A DNA stretch of 64,000 bases. Source: Parvibaculaceae bacterium Mf 1.05b.01. GTDB taxonomy: Bacteria > Pseudomonadota > Alphaproteobacteria > Parvibaculales > Parvibaculaceae. The notes under the pieces are model-generated. The model made no database searches and was not told the DNA's origin. It saw only the letters and a program-made list of their open reading frames with translations. Below are positions 26,775 to 35,668 of this stretch, in pieces. Each line of letters starts with the position of its first letter. Positions within the stretch are counted from its first letter, which is position 1. A program made the position numbers and the translations under genes. The stretch is taken from the NCBI GenBank assembly GCA_000509225.1, contig BAOK01000001.1:2464914-2528913 (forward strand), given 5' to 3'.

Positions 26775-28016
26775 ATGGACGCTTCTATTCTTCCCTATCT
26801 GGTTTCGGCGGTGGTTACCGCGGTTGTGGTGACCGTGGCCCTCATGCTGCGTCTGCAAAAAGGCAAGCCGGTAGACGAAGCAACGGGTCCCAATCCGGTT
26901 GAGCAGCAGCTGGCGCAACTTGCCGATATGCAGAGCCAGTTGGCCGGCCGGTTGGCGACGCTTCAGGAAGGTCAGACGACCAGCCAACAGACGCTCAATC
27001 AAGCGCTCAACGAGCGGCTTGATGCGGTGAGCCAGCGGCTCAATCAAAGCCTGACGGAGAACACACAAAAGACCAACCAGACGCTCAATGAGCGGCTGGA
27101 GAAGGTCAGCAAAAACCTCACAGAAACCTCTTTGAAAAACCGTGAGCAGTTAGGCGAGCAATTGGGCATGCTCAACACCCGCCTTGCCGTCATCGGCGAA
27201 GCGCAGAAGAAACTGGACAGTTTGACGACAGAGGTCGTCGGGCTACAGGAAGTGCTCGGCAACAAACAAGCCCGCGGCGCCTTTGGCGAAATTCAGCTGA
27301 ATGACCTGGTGACGAGCGCCCTGCCGCCGTCCGCCTATTCGTTCCAGACTCCACTTTCCAATAAAAGCCGCCCAGATTGTCTGATCAAACTGCCGAACCC
27401 ACCGGGCTCCATTGCGGTCGACAGTAAATTCCCCCTCGACAGCTATCGGCGGCTGGTTGATGCGTCTGATGAGACCGCAAAATTGGCGGCGACCCGCCAA
27501 TTGCGCACGGACGTGCAGAAACATATCAAGGACATTTCAGAGAAATACATTATTCCCGGCGAGACGGCGGAGTCTGCGCTCATGTTCCTGCCGTCCGAGG
27601 CGGTCTATGCAGAACTGCATGCCCGGTTCGCGGATGTGGTGGATCAGGGTTACAAGGCCCGGGTCTGGATCGTCTCGCCGACGACCTTGATGGCGACACT
27701 CAATACGGTGCGCGCCGTGCTCAAAGACGCACAGATGCGCGAGCAGGCCCACGTCATTCAGGCCGAAGTGGGGAAACTTCTGGAAGATGTGAGCCGCCTC
27801 GACGCCCGGGTGGACAAGCTCAAAGGACACTTCGCGCAGGCGGAGAAAGATATCCGCGACATCGAGACGTCGACGGCGAAAATAACGCGGAAAGGCGAGC
27901 GGATTAAGGAAGTCGAGCTGGAAGATCCCGCCGAACTATCCCCGCCTTCTGAGAGCACGTTACAATCAAGCGGCAAGGTGGCTGGAAGCCAACCGGACCT
28001 GCTTGCCGGTGAATAG
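26775..28016 (+). CDS. rmuC: DNA recombination protein RmuC
   Basis: 413 residues. N-terminal membrane helix (about 7-26), then a long coiled coil rich in Gln, Leu and Asn with near repeats of TLNERL (about 40-160), then the RmuC nuclease-like core: GNKQARGAFGEIQL, RPDCLIKLP, IAVDSKFPLDSYRRL, FLPSEAVYAE, and VWIVSPTTLMATLNTVRAV. RmuC limits inversion events at short repeats and is related to PD-(D/E)XK nucleases. The gene starts a plus-strand run with the amino-acid symporter. Confidence 0.92.
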   Translation: MDASILPYLVSAVVTAVVVTVALMLRLQKGKPVDEATGPNPVEQQLAQLADMQSQLAGRLATLQEGQTTSQQTLNQALNERLDAVSQRLNQSLTENTQKTNQTLNERLEKVSKNLTETSLKNREQLGEQLGMLNTRLAVIGEAQKKLDSLTTEVVGLQEVLGNKQARGAFGEIQLNDLVTSALPPSAYSFQTPLSNKSRPDCLIKLPNPPGSIAVDSKFPLDSYRRLVDASDETAKLAATRQLRTDVQKHIKDISEKYIIPGETAESALMFLPSEAVYAELHARFADVVDQGYKARVWIVSPTTLMATLNTVRAVLKDAQMREQAHVIQAEVGKLLEDVSRLDARVDKLKGHFAQAEKDIRDIETSTAKITRKGERIKEVELEDPAELSPPSESTLQSSGKVAGSQPDLLAGE

Positions 28017-28053
28017 AACACGCCACTAATACAACACGTCTGGGGGACGGCAC

Positions 28054-29421
28054 ATGGAAATGATCGAAGCCTTTGTGGGGCAGGTGAACAGCATTGTCTG
28101 GGGTGTGCCCATGCTCATCCTGATCGGGGCGACGGGGGTTTTCCTGATGGCGGGCCTTCTCTTCATGCCCCTGCGAAAGCTCGCACATGGTTTCAAGCTG
28201 CTGCTGTCCCCTGCGACCCAGGGCGAAGGCGACATTCCCCCCTTCAAGGCCTTGATGACCGCGCTGTCTGCGACGGTCGGCACCGGGAATATTGCAGGTG
28301 TTGCCACCGCAATTTTCCTCGGCGGGCCTGGCGCGCTGTTCTACATGTGGCTCATCGCGCTCATTGGCATGGCGACGAAATATGCTGAAGCTGTCTGCGC
28401 CGTCACGTTCCGCGAAACGGACGCCAAAGGCAATCATGTTGGCGGGCCGATGTACTACCTCAAAAACGGCGTCGGGGAAAAATACCCAACCCTCGGCAAG
28501 CTTCTTGCACCGCTTTTTGCTCTCTTTGCAGCTGTTGCTGCCTTTGGCATCGGCAATGGCGTGCAGGCTAACTCCGTGGCTGACGCCATGAGCTCCAGCT
28601 TCGGCGTGCCTCACATCGCAACAGGCCTTATCATGATGGCGATTGTGGCCGCTGTTCTGCTCGGCGGCATTCGTCGCATCGCGGATGTGGCAGGCGCCCT
28701 CGTTCCCCTCATGATCATTCTCTATGTGGGGTCTGCGCTTGTGATCCTCGTGATCAACGCGGCCGCTATACCAGATGCATTTGCCCTCATCTTCCATCAC
28801 GCTTTTGAGCCAGCGTCAGCGGCTGGTGGTTTTGCGGGTGCAACTGTCGCTGCTGCCATTCGCTTCGGGATTGCCCGGGGGGTGTTCTCCAACGAAGCGG
28901 GACTTGGGTCTGCGGCCATCGCGCATGCGGCTGCCAAGACCAATGACCCTGTTCGTCAGGGTCACATTGCGATGCTCGGCACGTTCATCGACACGATCAT
29001 TGTCTGCACCATGACCGGCCTTGTGATCATCACGTCGGGCCTCTGGACCTCCGGCGACACGGGCGCTGCGCTCACAAGTGCGAGCTTTGCCATGGCACTT
29101 CCGGGGGGTGCGGAGATCGTCTCCGTGGCACTGGCTGTCTTCGCCTTCACCACCATTCTCGGCTGGTCCTATTATGGTGAGCGGTCTGTGCAATATCTCT
29201 TTGGTGACCTTGCGATCCTGCCCTACCGGGTCATCTGGATTGTCGCCATTCCGGTGGGTGCAACGCTCAACCTTGGCTTCATCTGGCTCTTGGCTGATAC
29301 GCTTAATGCCATGATGGCGATCCCGAACCTGATCGGCCTCATCATACTTGGGCCCATGGTCTTCAGGGCAACGAAGACCTATTGGGAAAAGCGAGCGGCA
29401 AATCCGCAAAGCGCGGACTGA
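28054..29421 (+). CDS. Alanine/glycine:cation symporter (AGCS family)
   Basis: 455-residue inner-membrane carrier with about ten helices. Family marks: GEGDIPPFKALMTALSATVGTGNIAGVATAI, GGPGALFYMW, FGIARGVFSNEAGLGSAAIAHAAAKT, and FTTILGWSYYGER. Members import alanine or glycine with sodium or protons. GGGGGAC lies upstream of the ATG. It is followed by a DUF2834 gene after 15 bases. Confidence 0.92.
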   Translation: MEMIEAFVGQVNSIVWGVPMLILIGATGVFLMAGLLFMPLRKLAHGFKLLLSPATQGEGDIPPFKALMTALSATVGTGNIAGVATAIFLGGPGALFYMWLIALIGMATKYAEAVCAVTFRETDAKGNHVGGPMYYLKNGVGEKYPTLGKLLAPLFALFAAVAAFGIGNGVQANSVADAMSSSFGVPHIATGLIMMAIVAAVLLGGIRRIADVAGALVPLMIILYVGSALVILVINAAAIPDAFALIFHHAFEPASAAGGFAGATVAAAIRFGIARGVFSNEAGLGSAAIAHAAAKTNDPVRQGHIAMLGTFIDTIIVCTMTGLVIITSGLWTSGDTGAALTSASFAMALPGGAEIVSVALAVFAFTTILGWSYYGERSVQYLFGDLAILPYRVIWIVAIPVGATLNLGFIWLLADTLNAMMAIPNLIGLIILGPMVFRATKTYWEKRAANPQSAD

Positions 29422-29436
29422 CGGGGAGACGAGCCC

Positions 29437-29781
29437 ATGCTCCGCTGGTTCTACTTCAGTGCGATGGTGGCAGGCACGCTCCTGCCACTGTCGCAGTTCC
29501 TGCCCTGGCTCTCGGAACACGGTCTCGACATTCCAATCTTCTTTGCAGAATTGTTCGCTAATCGCATTAGCGGCTTCTTTGGCTGGGATGTCATCATCTC
29601 CGCCACAGTGCTCATTCCCTTCATCCTGATGGAAGGAAAGCGCCTTGGCATGGCCCGGTTATGGATGCCGGTTACTGGCACCTTCCTAGTGGGCGTTTCC
29701 TGCGGACTGCCAATGTTTCTCTATTTGCGGGAAGCGCGTCTGGAACAGATGAAGGGCATTGCTGTCAATAAAGTGGTTTAG
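29437..29781 (+). CDS. DUF2834 membrane protein
   Basis: 114 residues with three hydrophobic helices (about 4-22, 44-62, 75-96). [22 protein letters not shown] is typical of DUF2834, a small integral-membrane family of unknown function. GGGGAG precedes the ATG. Likely co-transcribed with the symporter. Its stop codon overlaps the convergent recR stop by 4 bases. Confidence 0.8.
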   Translation: MLRWFYFSAMVAGTLLPLSQFLPWLSEHGLDIPIFFAELFANRISGFFGWDVIISATVLIPFILMEGKRLGMARLWMPVTGTFLVGVSCGLPMFLYLREARLEQMKGIAVNKVV

Positions 29782-30380
29782 ACCGGGCGGCGGGATTTCA
29801 TCGCTGCCGCGAGCGTACCGTCATCGAGATAATCCAACTCACCGCCCACAGGCACACCATGGGCAAGGCGCGTGACGGAGACACCTGTCGTCGCCAGACG
29901 GTCGGTAATGTAGTGGGCCGTTGTCTGGCCATCGACAGTTGCATTGGTGGCAAGGATCACTTCGACAATCTCGTCGCCAGAGGCGCGCTCCAACAGCGAA
30001 CCGATCGTCAGATCTTCCGGCCCAATGCCGTCAAGCGCAGAGAGCGTGCCGCCCAGCACATGATAGCGCCCTTTGTGGGCCCCGGCGCGCTCCAGCGCCC
30101 AGAGATCGCCGACATCTTCCACGACACAAAGGCTTTTGGGCTCCCGGCGCGGATCAATGCAGATCATGCAGGGATCTTGTGTGTCCACGTTTCCGCAGGT
30201 AGTACAGATGACAGCCTTCTCCGCAGCGTCAGCCATAGCGACCGCCAGTGGCTCCAGCAGGGTCTGCTTTTTCTTAACCAGATGCAGAACAGCCCGGCGC
30301 GCAGAGCGTGGACCCAAACCTGGCAGCTTCCCAAGCAGTTGGATCAACCGCTCAATCTCAGGGCCGGAGAGACTACTCAT
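29778..30380 (-). CDS. recR: Recombination protein RecR
   Basis: 200 residues. RecR works with RecF/RecO in gap repair. Helix-hairpin-helix [18 protein letters not shown], a four-Cys zinc finger starting CTTCGN and ending CMIC, and a Toprim domain with [13 protein letters not shown] and [15 protein letters not shown]. Third gene of dnaX-ybaB-recR, separated from ybaB by 2 bases. Confidence 0.96.
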   Translation of the reverse strand: MSSLSGPEIERLIQLLGKLPGLGPRSARRAVLHLVKKKQTLLEPLAVAMADAAEKAVICTTCGNVDTQDPCMICIDPRREPKSLCVVEDVGDLWALERAGAHKGRYHVLGGTLSALDGIGPEDLTIGSLLERASGDEIVEVILATNATVDGQTTAHYITDRLATTGVSVTRLAHGVPVGGELDYLDDGTLAAAMKSRRPV

Positions 30381-30382
30381 AA

Positions 30383-30706
30383 TTAGAGACCGAAATTCAT
30401 GCCAGGCGGCAGCGGCAGACCGCCGGTGAGTTCTTTCATGCGTTCAGCCACCAGCGCTTCGGCTTTCGCCTTTCCATCGTTGAAGGCCGCCACAATCAGG
30501 TCTTCCAGGATTTCGGCTTCATCGGGCTTCATAAGCGACGGGTCGACATGCAGCCGCTTCATGGTGCCTTTGCCCGACAGGGTGACGCGCACGAGCCCCG
30601 CGCCGCTTGCACCTTCCACTTCGGCATTTTCAAGTTCAGCTTGGGTCTCGGCGAGCTTTGACTGCAACTCGCGCGCCTGCTTCATCATGTCGGTCAGGTT
30701 TTTCAA
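30383..30706 (-). CDS. ybaB: YbaB/EbfC nucleoid-associated protein
   Basis: 107 residues. Starts with TTG at 30706 ([17 protein letters not shown]), supported by GAGGAT just upstream; the TTG overlaps the dnaX stop. Contains the family core [22 protein letters not shown] and ends PPGMNFGL. Forms dimers that bind DNA. Part of dnaX-ybaB-recR. Confidence 0.93.
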   Translation of the reverse strand: MKNLTDMMKQARELQSKLAETQAELENAEVEGASGAGLVRVTLSGKGTMKRLHVDPSLMKPDEAEILEDLIVAAFNDGKAKAEALVAERMKELTGGLPLPPGMNFGL

Positions 30707-32526
30707 TCCGCATCCTCGTCTTTTGTACTCTCGCCCTCAGCAGGCGCTGGACCCAGAAGTTCTGGCTCCACAACATTTCTAATCTTCGCGCCGGGAAACG
30801 CTTCAAGCACCGCTTTCACCAGCGGATCTTCCTGAACTTCGAGATGCAGTTCATCCCGCCGGGTTTCCTTTTGCTGGCGAAGAGTCGGTGCGCCTTCTGC
30901 CTTGGAGATGGACACGAGCCACCGTTCGCCAGTCCACTGACGCAGCTTCTCTGCAAGCTGGCCTGCAACGGAATTGTCGCCATGAACGACGTTGACTTCG
31001 ATGCGGCCCTTCTCGAAATGCACGAGACGCAGGCCAGACTCCATCAAGTGTGCGAGTTTAATGTCCCGCTGTGACTGGGCATAGGCGATGACCTCTGCGT
31101 AGGACCGAAACTCCGGGGCTCGGGCAGGCTCAGGCTGTCCCTGTGGCGTCGGTTGAGACTGCCCGATAGCCTGCGCAGCACCACCCCCGCCCCTCATGCT
31201 TGCGCGCGCGCCGCCATTCGGCGCACCCCCCATGTTCGCAGCGCTCCCCCCGGCAGCGGCTCCAGCAGGCTGGTCCTTGAGCTTGGCAACCAATTCTTCA
31301 GGCGACGGCTGGTCTGCCACGTAAGCCAAGCGCACCAGGATCATTTCCGCCGCTGCAATCGGCTTGGCCGCGCCCTGCACTTCCCCGATGCCTTTTAACA
31401 GCATCTGCCAGGTCCGAGAGAGCACACGCACTGGAAGGGCCTTCGCCATTTCCTGGCCTCGTACGCGCTCGGTCTCTGTGACTGTCAGGTCATCGGCAGC
31501 ACTTTCCGCGAGCTTGAGGCGCGTCAACCAATGCGTGAGTTCGGCCAGGTCAGACAAAACGACTGCAGGGTCTGCTCCTGAATCATACTGATCGCGCAGC
31601 TCTGCAAGAGCCGGGGCAATTTCGCCCTTCATCACCAGATCGAACAGATCAAAGACACGGGCCCGGTCGGCGAGCCCCAACATGTCGCGCACATCTTCTT
31701 CTTTGATGGCACCGGCGCCGTGAGCAATGCCCTGGTCGAGCAGCGACAGACCATCGCGCGCCGAGCCTTCTGCCGCGCGGGCGAGCAGCCCAAGGGCAGC
31801 GTCTTCAATAGCCACGCTTTCTTTGTCGGCAACTTTCTTCAGAAGACCCATCAGCTCTTCCGCACTTAGACGGCGCAGATCAAAGCGTTGGCAGCGTGAG
31901 AGGACGGTGACGGGAACTTTCCGGATTTCTGTCGTCGCAAAAATGAACTTCACATGTTCTGGCGGTTCTTCCAGCGTCTTCAGCAGCCCATTGAAAGCTG
32001 CCTTTGAAAGCATGTGCACTTCGTCAATAATGTAGACTTTGTAGCGCGCACTCACCGGATTGTAGCGCACGCTCTCAATGATCTCGCGAATGTCGTCAAT
32101 GCCGGTGCGCGATGCGGCGTCCATCTCCAGCACATCCTGGTGGCGCGATTCCATAATGGCTTCGCAATGTTCACCAAAATCGTGGAGCTCAATGGTGGGC
32201 TTGTCGCCTTCAGCCTTCGAGTAGTTCAGCGCCCGGGCAAGAATACGCGCTGTTGTCGTTTTACCGACGCCGCGCACACCGGTCAGCATGAAGGCATGGG
32301 CAATCCGACCGCTCTCAAAGGCATTTGAGAGCGTGCGCACCATGGCTTCCTGACCTACCAGGTCATCAAAGGTTGTGGGACGGTACTTACGGGCAAGAAC
32401 GCGGTAGCCAGCGTCAGGTGTGGCGGCCGGTGCCCCCCCTAGATCGAATCCGGGCTCGGTAGCGGGATCGGGCCTCAGGTCTGGGGTTGGCGCCTCTTCA
32501 GGTGCGCTGTCAGCGACGTCATCCAT
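30703..32526 (-). CDS. dnaX: DNA polymerase III subunit gamma/tau
   Basis: 607-residue clamp-loader ATPase. Walker A GVRGVGKTTTARILARAL, DEVHMLSKAAFNGLLKTLEEPP (Walker B and beyond), SRCQRFDLRR sensor region. The zinc-finger Cys cluster is mostly lost: only one Cys (EHC) remains between the Walker motifs, a pattern I recall from other alphaproteobacteria. A Gly/Ala/Pro-rich linker (about 430-470) leads to the tau-specific C-terminal domain. A short Asp-rich end follows. Lies downstream of the SRP RNA. Confidence 0.95.
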   Translation of the reverse strand: MDDVADSAPEEAPTPDLRPDPATEPGFDLGGAPAATPDAGYRVLARKYRPTTFDDLVGQEAMVRTLSNAFESGRIAHAFMLTGVRGVGKTTTARILARALNYSKAEGDKPTIELHDFGEHCEAIMESRHQDVLEMDAASRTGIDDIREIIESVRYNPVSARYKVYIIDEVHMLSKAAFNGLLKTLEEPPEHVKFIFATTEIRKVPVTVLSRCQRFDLRRLSAEELMGLLKKVADKESVAIEDAALGLLARAAEGSARDGLSLLDQGIAHGAGAIKEEDVRDMLGLADRARVFDLFDLVMKGEIAPALAELRDQYDSGADPAVVLSDLAELTHWLTRLKLAESAADDLTVTETERVRGQEMAKALPVRVLSRTWQMLLKGIGEVQGAAKPIAAAEMILVRLAYVADQPSPEELVAKLKDQPAGAAAGGSAANMGGAPNGGARASMRGGGGAAQAIGQSQPTPQGQPEPARAPEFRSYAEVIAYAQSQRDIKLAHLMESGLRLVHFEKGRIEVNVVHGDNSVAGQLAEKLRQWTGERWLVSISKAEGAPTLRQQKETRRDELHLEVQEDPLVKAVLEAFPGAKIRNVVEPELLGPAPAEGESTKDEDAD

Positions 32527-32611
32527 CTGGCGGTTTGCCGCTCCCCGGTTGGCAGGCCTGACGCCTGAGGGGCTTTTCGCCTTCTTCTCCGACGCATGGG
32601 CTGGAATTCTA

Positions 32612-32720
32612 TAGTGGGAGGCTGGAACAGAGACCCGAGTAGGGCTCGTTACGGCTGCTTCCTTCCGGACCTGACCGGGTTGGCGAGAAACTCGTCCACC
32701 GCCAACCTCCCGGGGACACT
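32612..32720 (-). ncRNA. ffs: Signal recognition particle RNA (4.5S)
   Basis: On the minus strand the conserved Ffh-binding hairpin is visible: GGTCAGGTCCGGAAGGAAGCAGCC pattern with the GGAAG loop, here around 32648-32674 (shown only as its core CCGGAAGGAAGCAGCC). The 5' and 3' ends pair as GGGAGGTTGG with CCAGCCTCCC. Size is about 105-110 nt, a bacterial small SRP RNA. Ends are approximate. Location just upstream of dnaX is the usual alphaproteobacterial arrangement. Confidence 0.93.
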
Positions 32721-32858
32721 ATATCAGGGTTCGCGAGGGAATTGGCAAGAATTGGATTAGAAATCACCCCCCATTCTTCGGGGTTTTGCATTTAGCGGGG
32801 GGCCATGCCACCTTGCCGCCATCAAAATCAGAGAATCCCCGACATTGGAGGCAGGTCC

Positions 32859-33800
32859 ATGGCACTGGAAGCCAATCCCAACATTTTTGCCAATAATCCC
32901 CTCGACCGCGCGGGTCACTTCCGCACGAATCCCGATTGGATTGCTGAGAAGCTGGCTGATACCGCCAGCCTTGCCGTGCCTCTATGGAATCTGAAGCCGC
33001 TTGTGCTGCCAGAAGAGCAGCCCGGTGCTGGAAAAGACGTGGGCTGGCTGCCGGTCAATATGGTTCAGTCCGCAGCTCCCGGCGGCACGACGGTCTTCCT
33101 TGGCATTAATCGTCGGGGCAAATCGCTCTTCGCCCATGATGTGTCCAGTCTTAAAGATCCAGAGGGAGAGGGCCCTTTCAAGGGCATGGGCGGATTTGAA
33201 GATCTGCGCGCTGTGGGCATGATGGGCGAACTGCCCAACACAGAACTTGCGATCCTCGCGCAAGCCAAAGCGATGATCGACTGGCATGCCCGCCACGGCC
33301 ATTGCGCCGTTTGTGGCGCAGCGACCAATGTTGCTGAAGCCGGCTACAAGCGCGCCTGCCCGTCCTGCAATGCTGAGCATTTCCCACGGACAGACCCGGT
33401 CGTCATCATGTTGGCAACTTACGGCGACAAGGCCTTTCTTGGGCGTCAGAAGATCTTCCCGAAGGGCATGTATTCCGCGGCCGCTGGTTTTGTAGAGCCT
33501 GGCGAGAGCATAGAAGAAGCTGTCGCCCGCGAACTGGATGAGGAAGCCAAGATTGACGTTAAGTCAGTGCGCTACCACTCCACCCAGCCCTGGCCTTTCC
33601 CGTCCAGTCTGATGATCGGCTGCATTGCGGAAGCGACCAGCGAGGATTTCGAGATTGACGGAATTGAACTGTCAGAAGGTCGCTGGTTCACACGAGACGA
33701 GCTGGCAGCGGCTCTTGACGGCAAAGCGGACGGGTTCTTTGTGCCGCCTGCCTTTGCTATCGCCCATCATCTGGTGAAAGCGTTCGTTGAGAAATGGTGA
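32859..33800 (+). CDS. nudC: NAD(+) diphosphatase / NAD-decapping Nudix hydrolase
   Basis: 313 residues. NudC cleaves NADH/NAD+ and removes NAD caps from RNA. A zinc ribbon (HCAVCGAAT ... RACPSC) precedes the Nudix domain. The Nudix box is GFVEPGESIEEAVARELDEE, followed by AKI, and the family tag TQPWPFPSS (consensus SQPWPFPxS) is present. Catalytic Glu residues of the RE-x-x-EE core are intact. The ATG at 32859 has GGAGG upstream. Its last 44 bases overlap the end of a convergent membrane-protein gene. Confidence 0.93.
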   Translation: MALEANPNIFANNPLDRAGHFRTNPDWIAEKLADTASLAVPLWNLKPLVLPEEQPGAGKDVGWLPVNMVQSAAPGGTTVFLGINRRGKSLFAHDVSSLKDPEGEGPFKGMGGFEDLRAVGMMGELPNTELAILAQAKAMIDWHARHGHCAVCGAATNVAEAGYKRACPSCNAEHFPRTDPVVIMLATYGDKAFLGRQKIFPKGMYSAAAGFVEPGESIEEAVARELDEEAKIDVKSVRYHSTQPWPFPSSLMIGCIAEATSEDFEIDGIELSEGRWFTRDELAAALDGKADGFFVPPAFAIAHHLVKAFVEKW

Positions 33801-34439
33801 GGCGCCACTGTCTACGTACGGAGACATAACTCGCGTATAAAACGAATAACGCTCCGATGAATTCCAGCGCCTCCTCTATCATCTCAGAACGGTTGATTCC
33901 GTAATTAGTCGTGCCGTCTGTGAAAATATGTTTGTCAGCCATGTCGGCAACGATGTACAGGACAGCGCCCGCAAAGAACCACCCGCCTGCAATGCTAAGT
34001 AACCATTTCACGCCGGCATGCCAGGTAGCGCCTGCGCCCCTCACAGCGACGTACATCAGTCCCACCCAAAACATCAGCAAGAGAATATAAGGAATACGGT
34101 AGGGAGTGAGACTTCCAAGATAGGGCTCCAGGCTGGTGCCACGGACATCCACTTCGCGAGCCAGCAAGCTCATGCAGAATAGTACCAATCCGCACATGAC
34201 CGACCTATGTGCCTTGTCATCTGCCATGGCTGCAGTAGCAAAAAAACAATGCCACTTGCGAGGAAGAGGAAGTTCTGGCCAGTCTCAAACAGACCATTCT
34301 CCTGAAACGAGTCTATGTCGCCAAAGTAAAAATAGATGACATAGCAAGCACCAACAAACAGTGAGGCCATAAATGTATCGCTGATCCGAGCTTTGGTCAG
34401 CAAGGGTGTTGAGCGGCCAGATGTCGACGGATTAACCAA
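33757..34439 (-). pseudogene. Membrane protein gene split by a frameshift at a T7 run
   Basis: Two overlapping frames together look like one membrane protein of about 227 residues. The first part (34439 to 34170, TTG start with GGAG upstream) gives ASLFVGACYVIYFYFG, then an ENGLFETGQNFLFLASGIVF stretch, and then runs out of frame. The second part (ATG at 34227 to 33757) gives CGLVLFCMSLLAREVDVRG and three more helices. At the minus-strand T7 (plus A-run 34240-34246) one added T, or a -1 slip, would join them as GIVF-(F/L)-ATAAMADDK. This could be a real inactivating indel, a sequencing error, or programmed frameshifting. The 3' end overlaps nudC. The family is not recognised with certainty. 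Confidence 0.65.
34239..34246 (-). other. Possible -1 slippery heptamer T TTT TTG
   Basis: In the upstream reading frame the codons are GTT TTT TTG, so the mRNA reads T-TTT-TTG, which fits the X-XXY-YYZ pattern of -1 frameshift sites. A -1 slip would enter the downstream frame with no intervening stop. Whether a stimulating structure follows was not determined. Confidence 0.4.
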
Positions 34440-34589
34440 ACCAACTCCATAATGATTTCGCGAAGGAATGTTCTGATATCATATTTGTCAATTGGATGAC
34501 GCAGGCAAAGAGATACACATTCTGCATTGAGTTGAGAAGCCAACAAGAAGACAAGAAGATGTTATCTCGCCGCGCGCCGCCGCTCTTGA

Positions 34590-35009
34590 CTATTTCATTG
34601 CAAGGATAAGTTTCGGCACAAACCAGACCGGCCAAGCGGCAATAATAATGTTGGGTATCCACCAACTTGGATCGAAATCACTAAGGATCACCCAATAGCA
34701 TATCGCCATGAAACCAGCGCAAAATGTGAGCGCTGCAGATACTAATGCGTAGCCGAACCAGCGATTGTCCCCCTTGGTGAACAATCGTGCTGCATAAATG
34801 CCGAGCGCAGCGAAAATCACATCTAGGGGAAAGAACGACCAGTTCCAGGCGACCACGCGCGGGTCGTAATAGTCCTTGAACAAATAGCCTTCCGGGATTG
34901 AGAAAATACCCAGAGCTACCAGCGTAGTGACGAACCAATAGGTCAGAAGGAGCCAGTCAGTGCCCAGCATCCAGGGGCGCATTCTCCGAAAAACGTCATC
35001 TGATCTCAC
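34590..35009 (-). CDS. DUF5360 (YvaD-like) membrane protein
   Basis: 139 residues, four helices (about 15-37, 49-68, 78-103, 113-133). WLLLTYWFVTTLVALG, then SFFPLDVIFAALGIYAA, and a Trp-rich end WWIPNIIIAAWPVWFVPKLIL match the DUF5360 pattern of short membrane proteins. GTG at 35009 is chosen because GGAG precedes it; longer upstream frames run into the operator and the divergent gene. The local base composition is AT-richer than the neighbours. Probably repressed by the divergent TetR regulator. Confidence 0.75.
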   Translation of the reverse strand: MRSDDVFRRMRPWMLGTDWLLLTYWFVTTLVALGIFSIPEGYLFKDYYDPRVVAWNWSFFPLDVIFAALGIYAARLFTKGDNRWFGYALVSAALTFCAGFMAICYWVILSDFDPSWWIPNIIIAAWPVWFVPKLILAMK

Positions 35010-35020
35010 AACACACTCCA

Positions 35021-35050
35021 CATTACGTTTGTTACGTAACGATAGTAATG
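35021..35050. promoter_or_regulatory. Palindromic operator between DUF5360 and tetR genes
   Basis: A 10-bp perfect palindrome GTTACGTAAC (35031-35040) lies at the centre of a wider imperfect palindrome with outer arms CATTAC (35021-35026) and GTAATG (35045-35050). It lies in the 83-base gap between two divergent genes, the expected place for TetR-family autoregulation. Confidence 0.65.
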
Positions 35051-35092
35051 TTAAAATGTTCGCATACGCAACCACCATCTCAGTTGGGATTG

Positions 35093-35665
35093 ATGCCAAA
35101 GAAAATTGACCCCAATGAACGCCGACGCGAGTTGGTTCTGGCCAGTTGGGACGTCCTATGTGCAGATGGACTGGAAGGTGTTTCACTGCGACGGGTCGCC
35201 GATGCCGCAAACTGCACAACTGGTCGGATTGCGCATTATTTTGAGGGCCGCGACCAACTCTTGATTGCGTCGCTGCGCATGGCCAATGCGCAAGCTGCTG
35301 AGCGAATGCAAGCTATCGCAGAGAGTGAAGCTGACTCTTTAAAACGTCTTCGAGCGATCCTGATGGAGAGCCTGCCGCTGGACACACGCCGGCTTAAAGA
35401 ATGGCAGGTGTGGCTGAGTTTCTGGGCGGCGAGCATCGGGCACAAGGACCTCGCGGTAGAAAACCAGAGACGCTACGCTGAATGGCGCGCGGCGCTCCAG
35501 TCTGCCCTGCGCGCCCTGACGTCAGAAAGTGACGCCACCATCCTAGCGGATCGTCTTGTTACGCTGATCGATGGTCTGGGGATTGGTGTGACCCTTGACC
35601 CGAGCAAAGAAAAACGGCGACGCGCGGAAGCCGAAGTGGATGCCTTCCTGAACAGTCTCAGATAG
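35093..35665 (+). CDS. TetR/AcrR family regulator
   Basis: 190 residues. The N-terminal helix-turn-helix spans about residues 10-55 (VSLRRVADAANCTTGRIAHYFEGRDQLL, key turn TTGRIAHYF). The C-terminal half is a helical ligand-binding and dimer domain (WQVWLSFWAAS; BetI-like in style). The ATG at 35093 is used. It is divergent from DUF5360, with a palindromic operator between, so it likely represses itself and that gene. It ends 3 bases from the convergent pheA. Confidence 0.87.
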   Translation: MPKKIDPNERRRELVLASWDVLCADGLEGVSLRRVADAANCTTGRIAHYFEGRDQLLIASLRMANAQAAERMQAIAESEADSLKRLRAILMESLPLDTRRLKEWQVWLSFWAASIGHKDLAVENQRRYAEWRAALQSALRALTSESDATILADRLVTLIDGLGIGVTLDPSKEKRRRAEAEVDAFLNSLR

Positions 35666-35668
35666 GCG

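Noticed and set aside
27904-28800. 298-residue minus-strand open frame opposite rmuC and the symporter
   Set aside because: Charged, His-rich composition typical of antisense to membrane-protein genes; both sense genes are certain.
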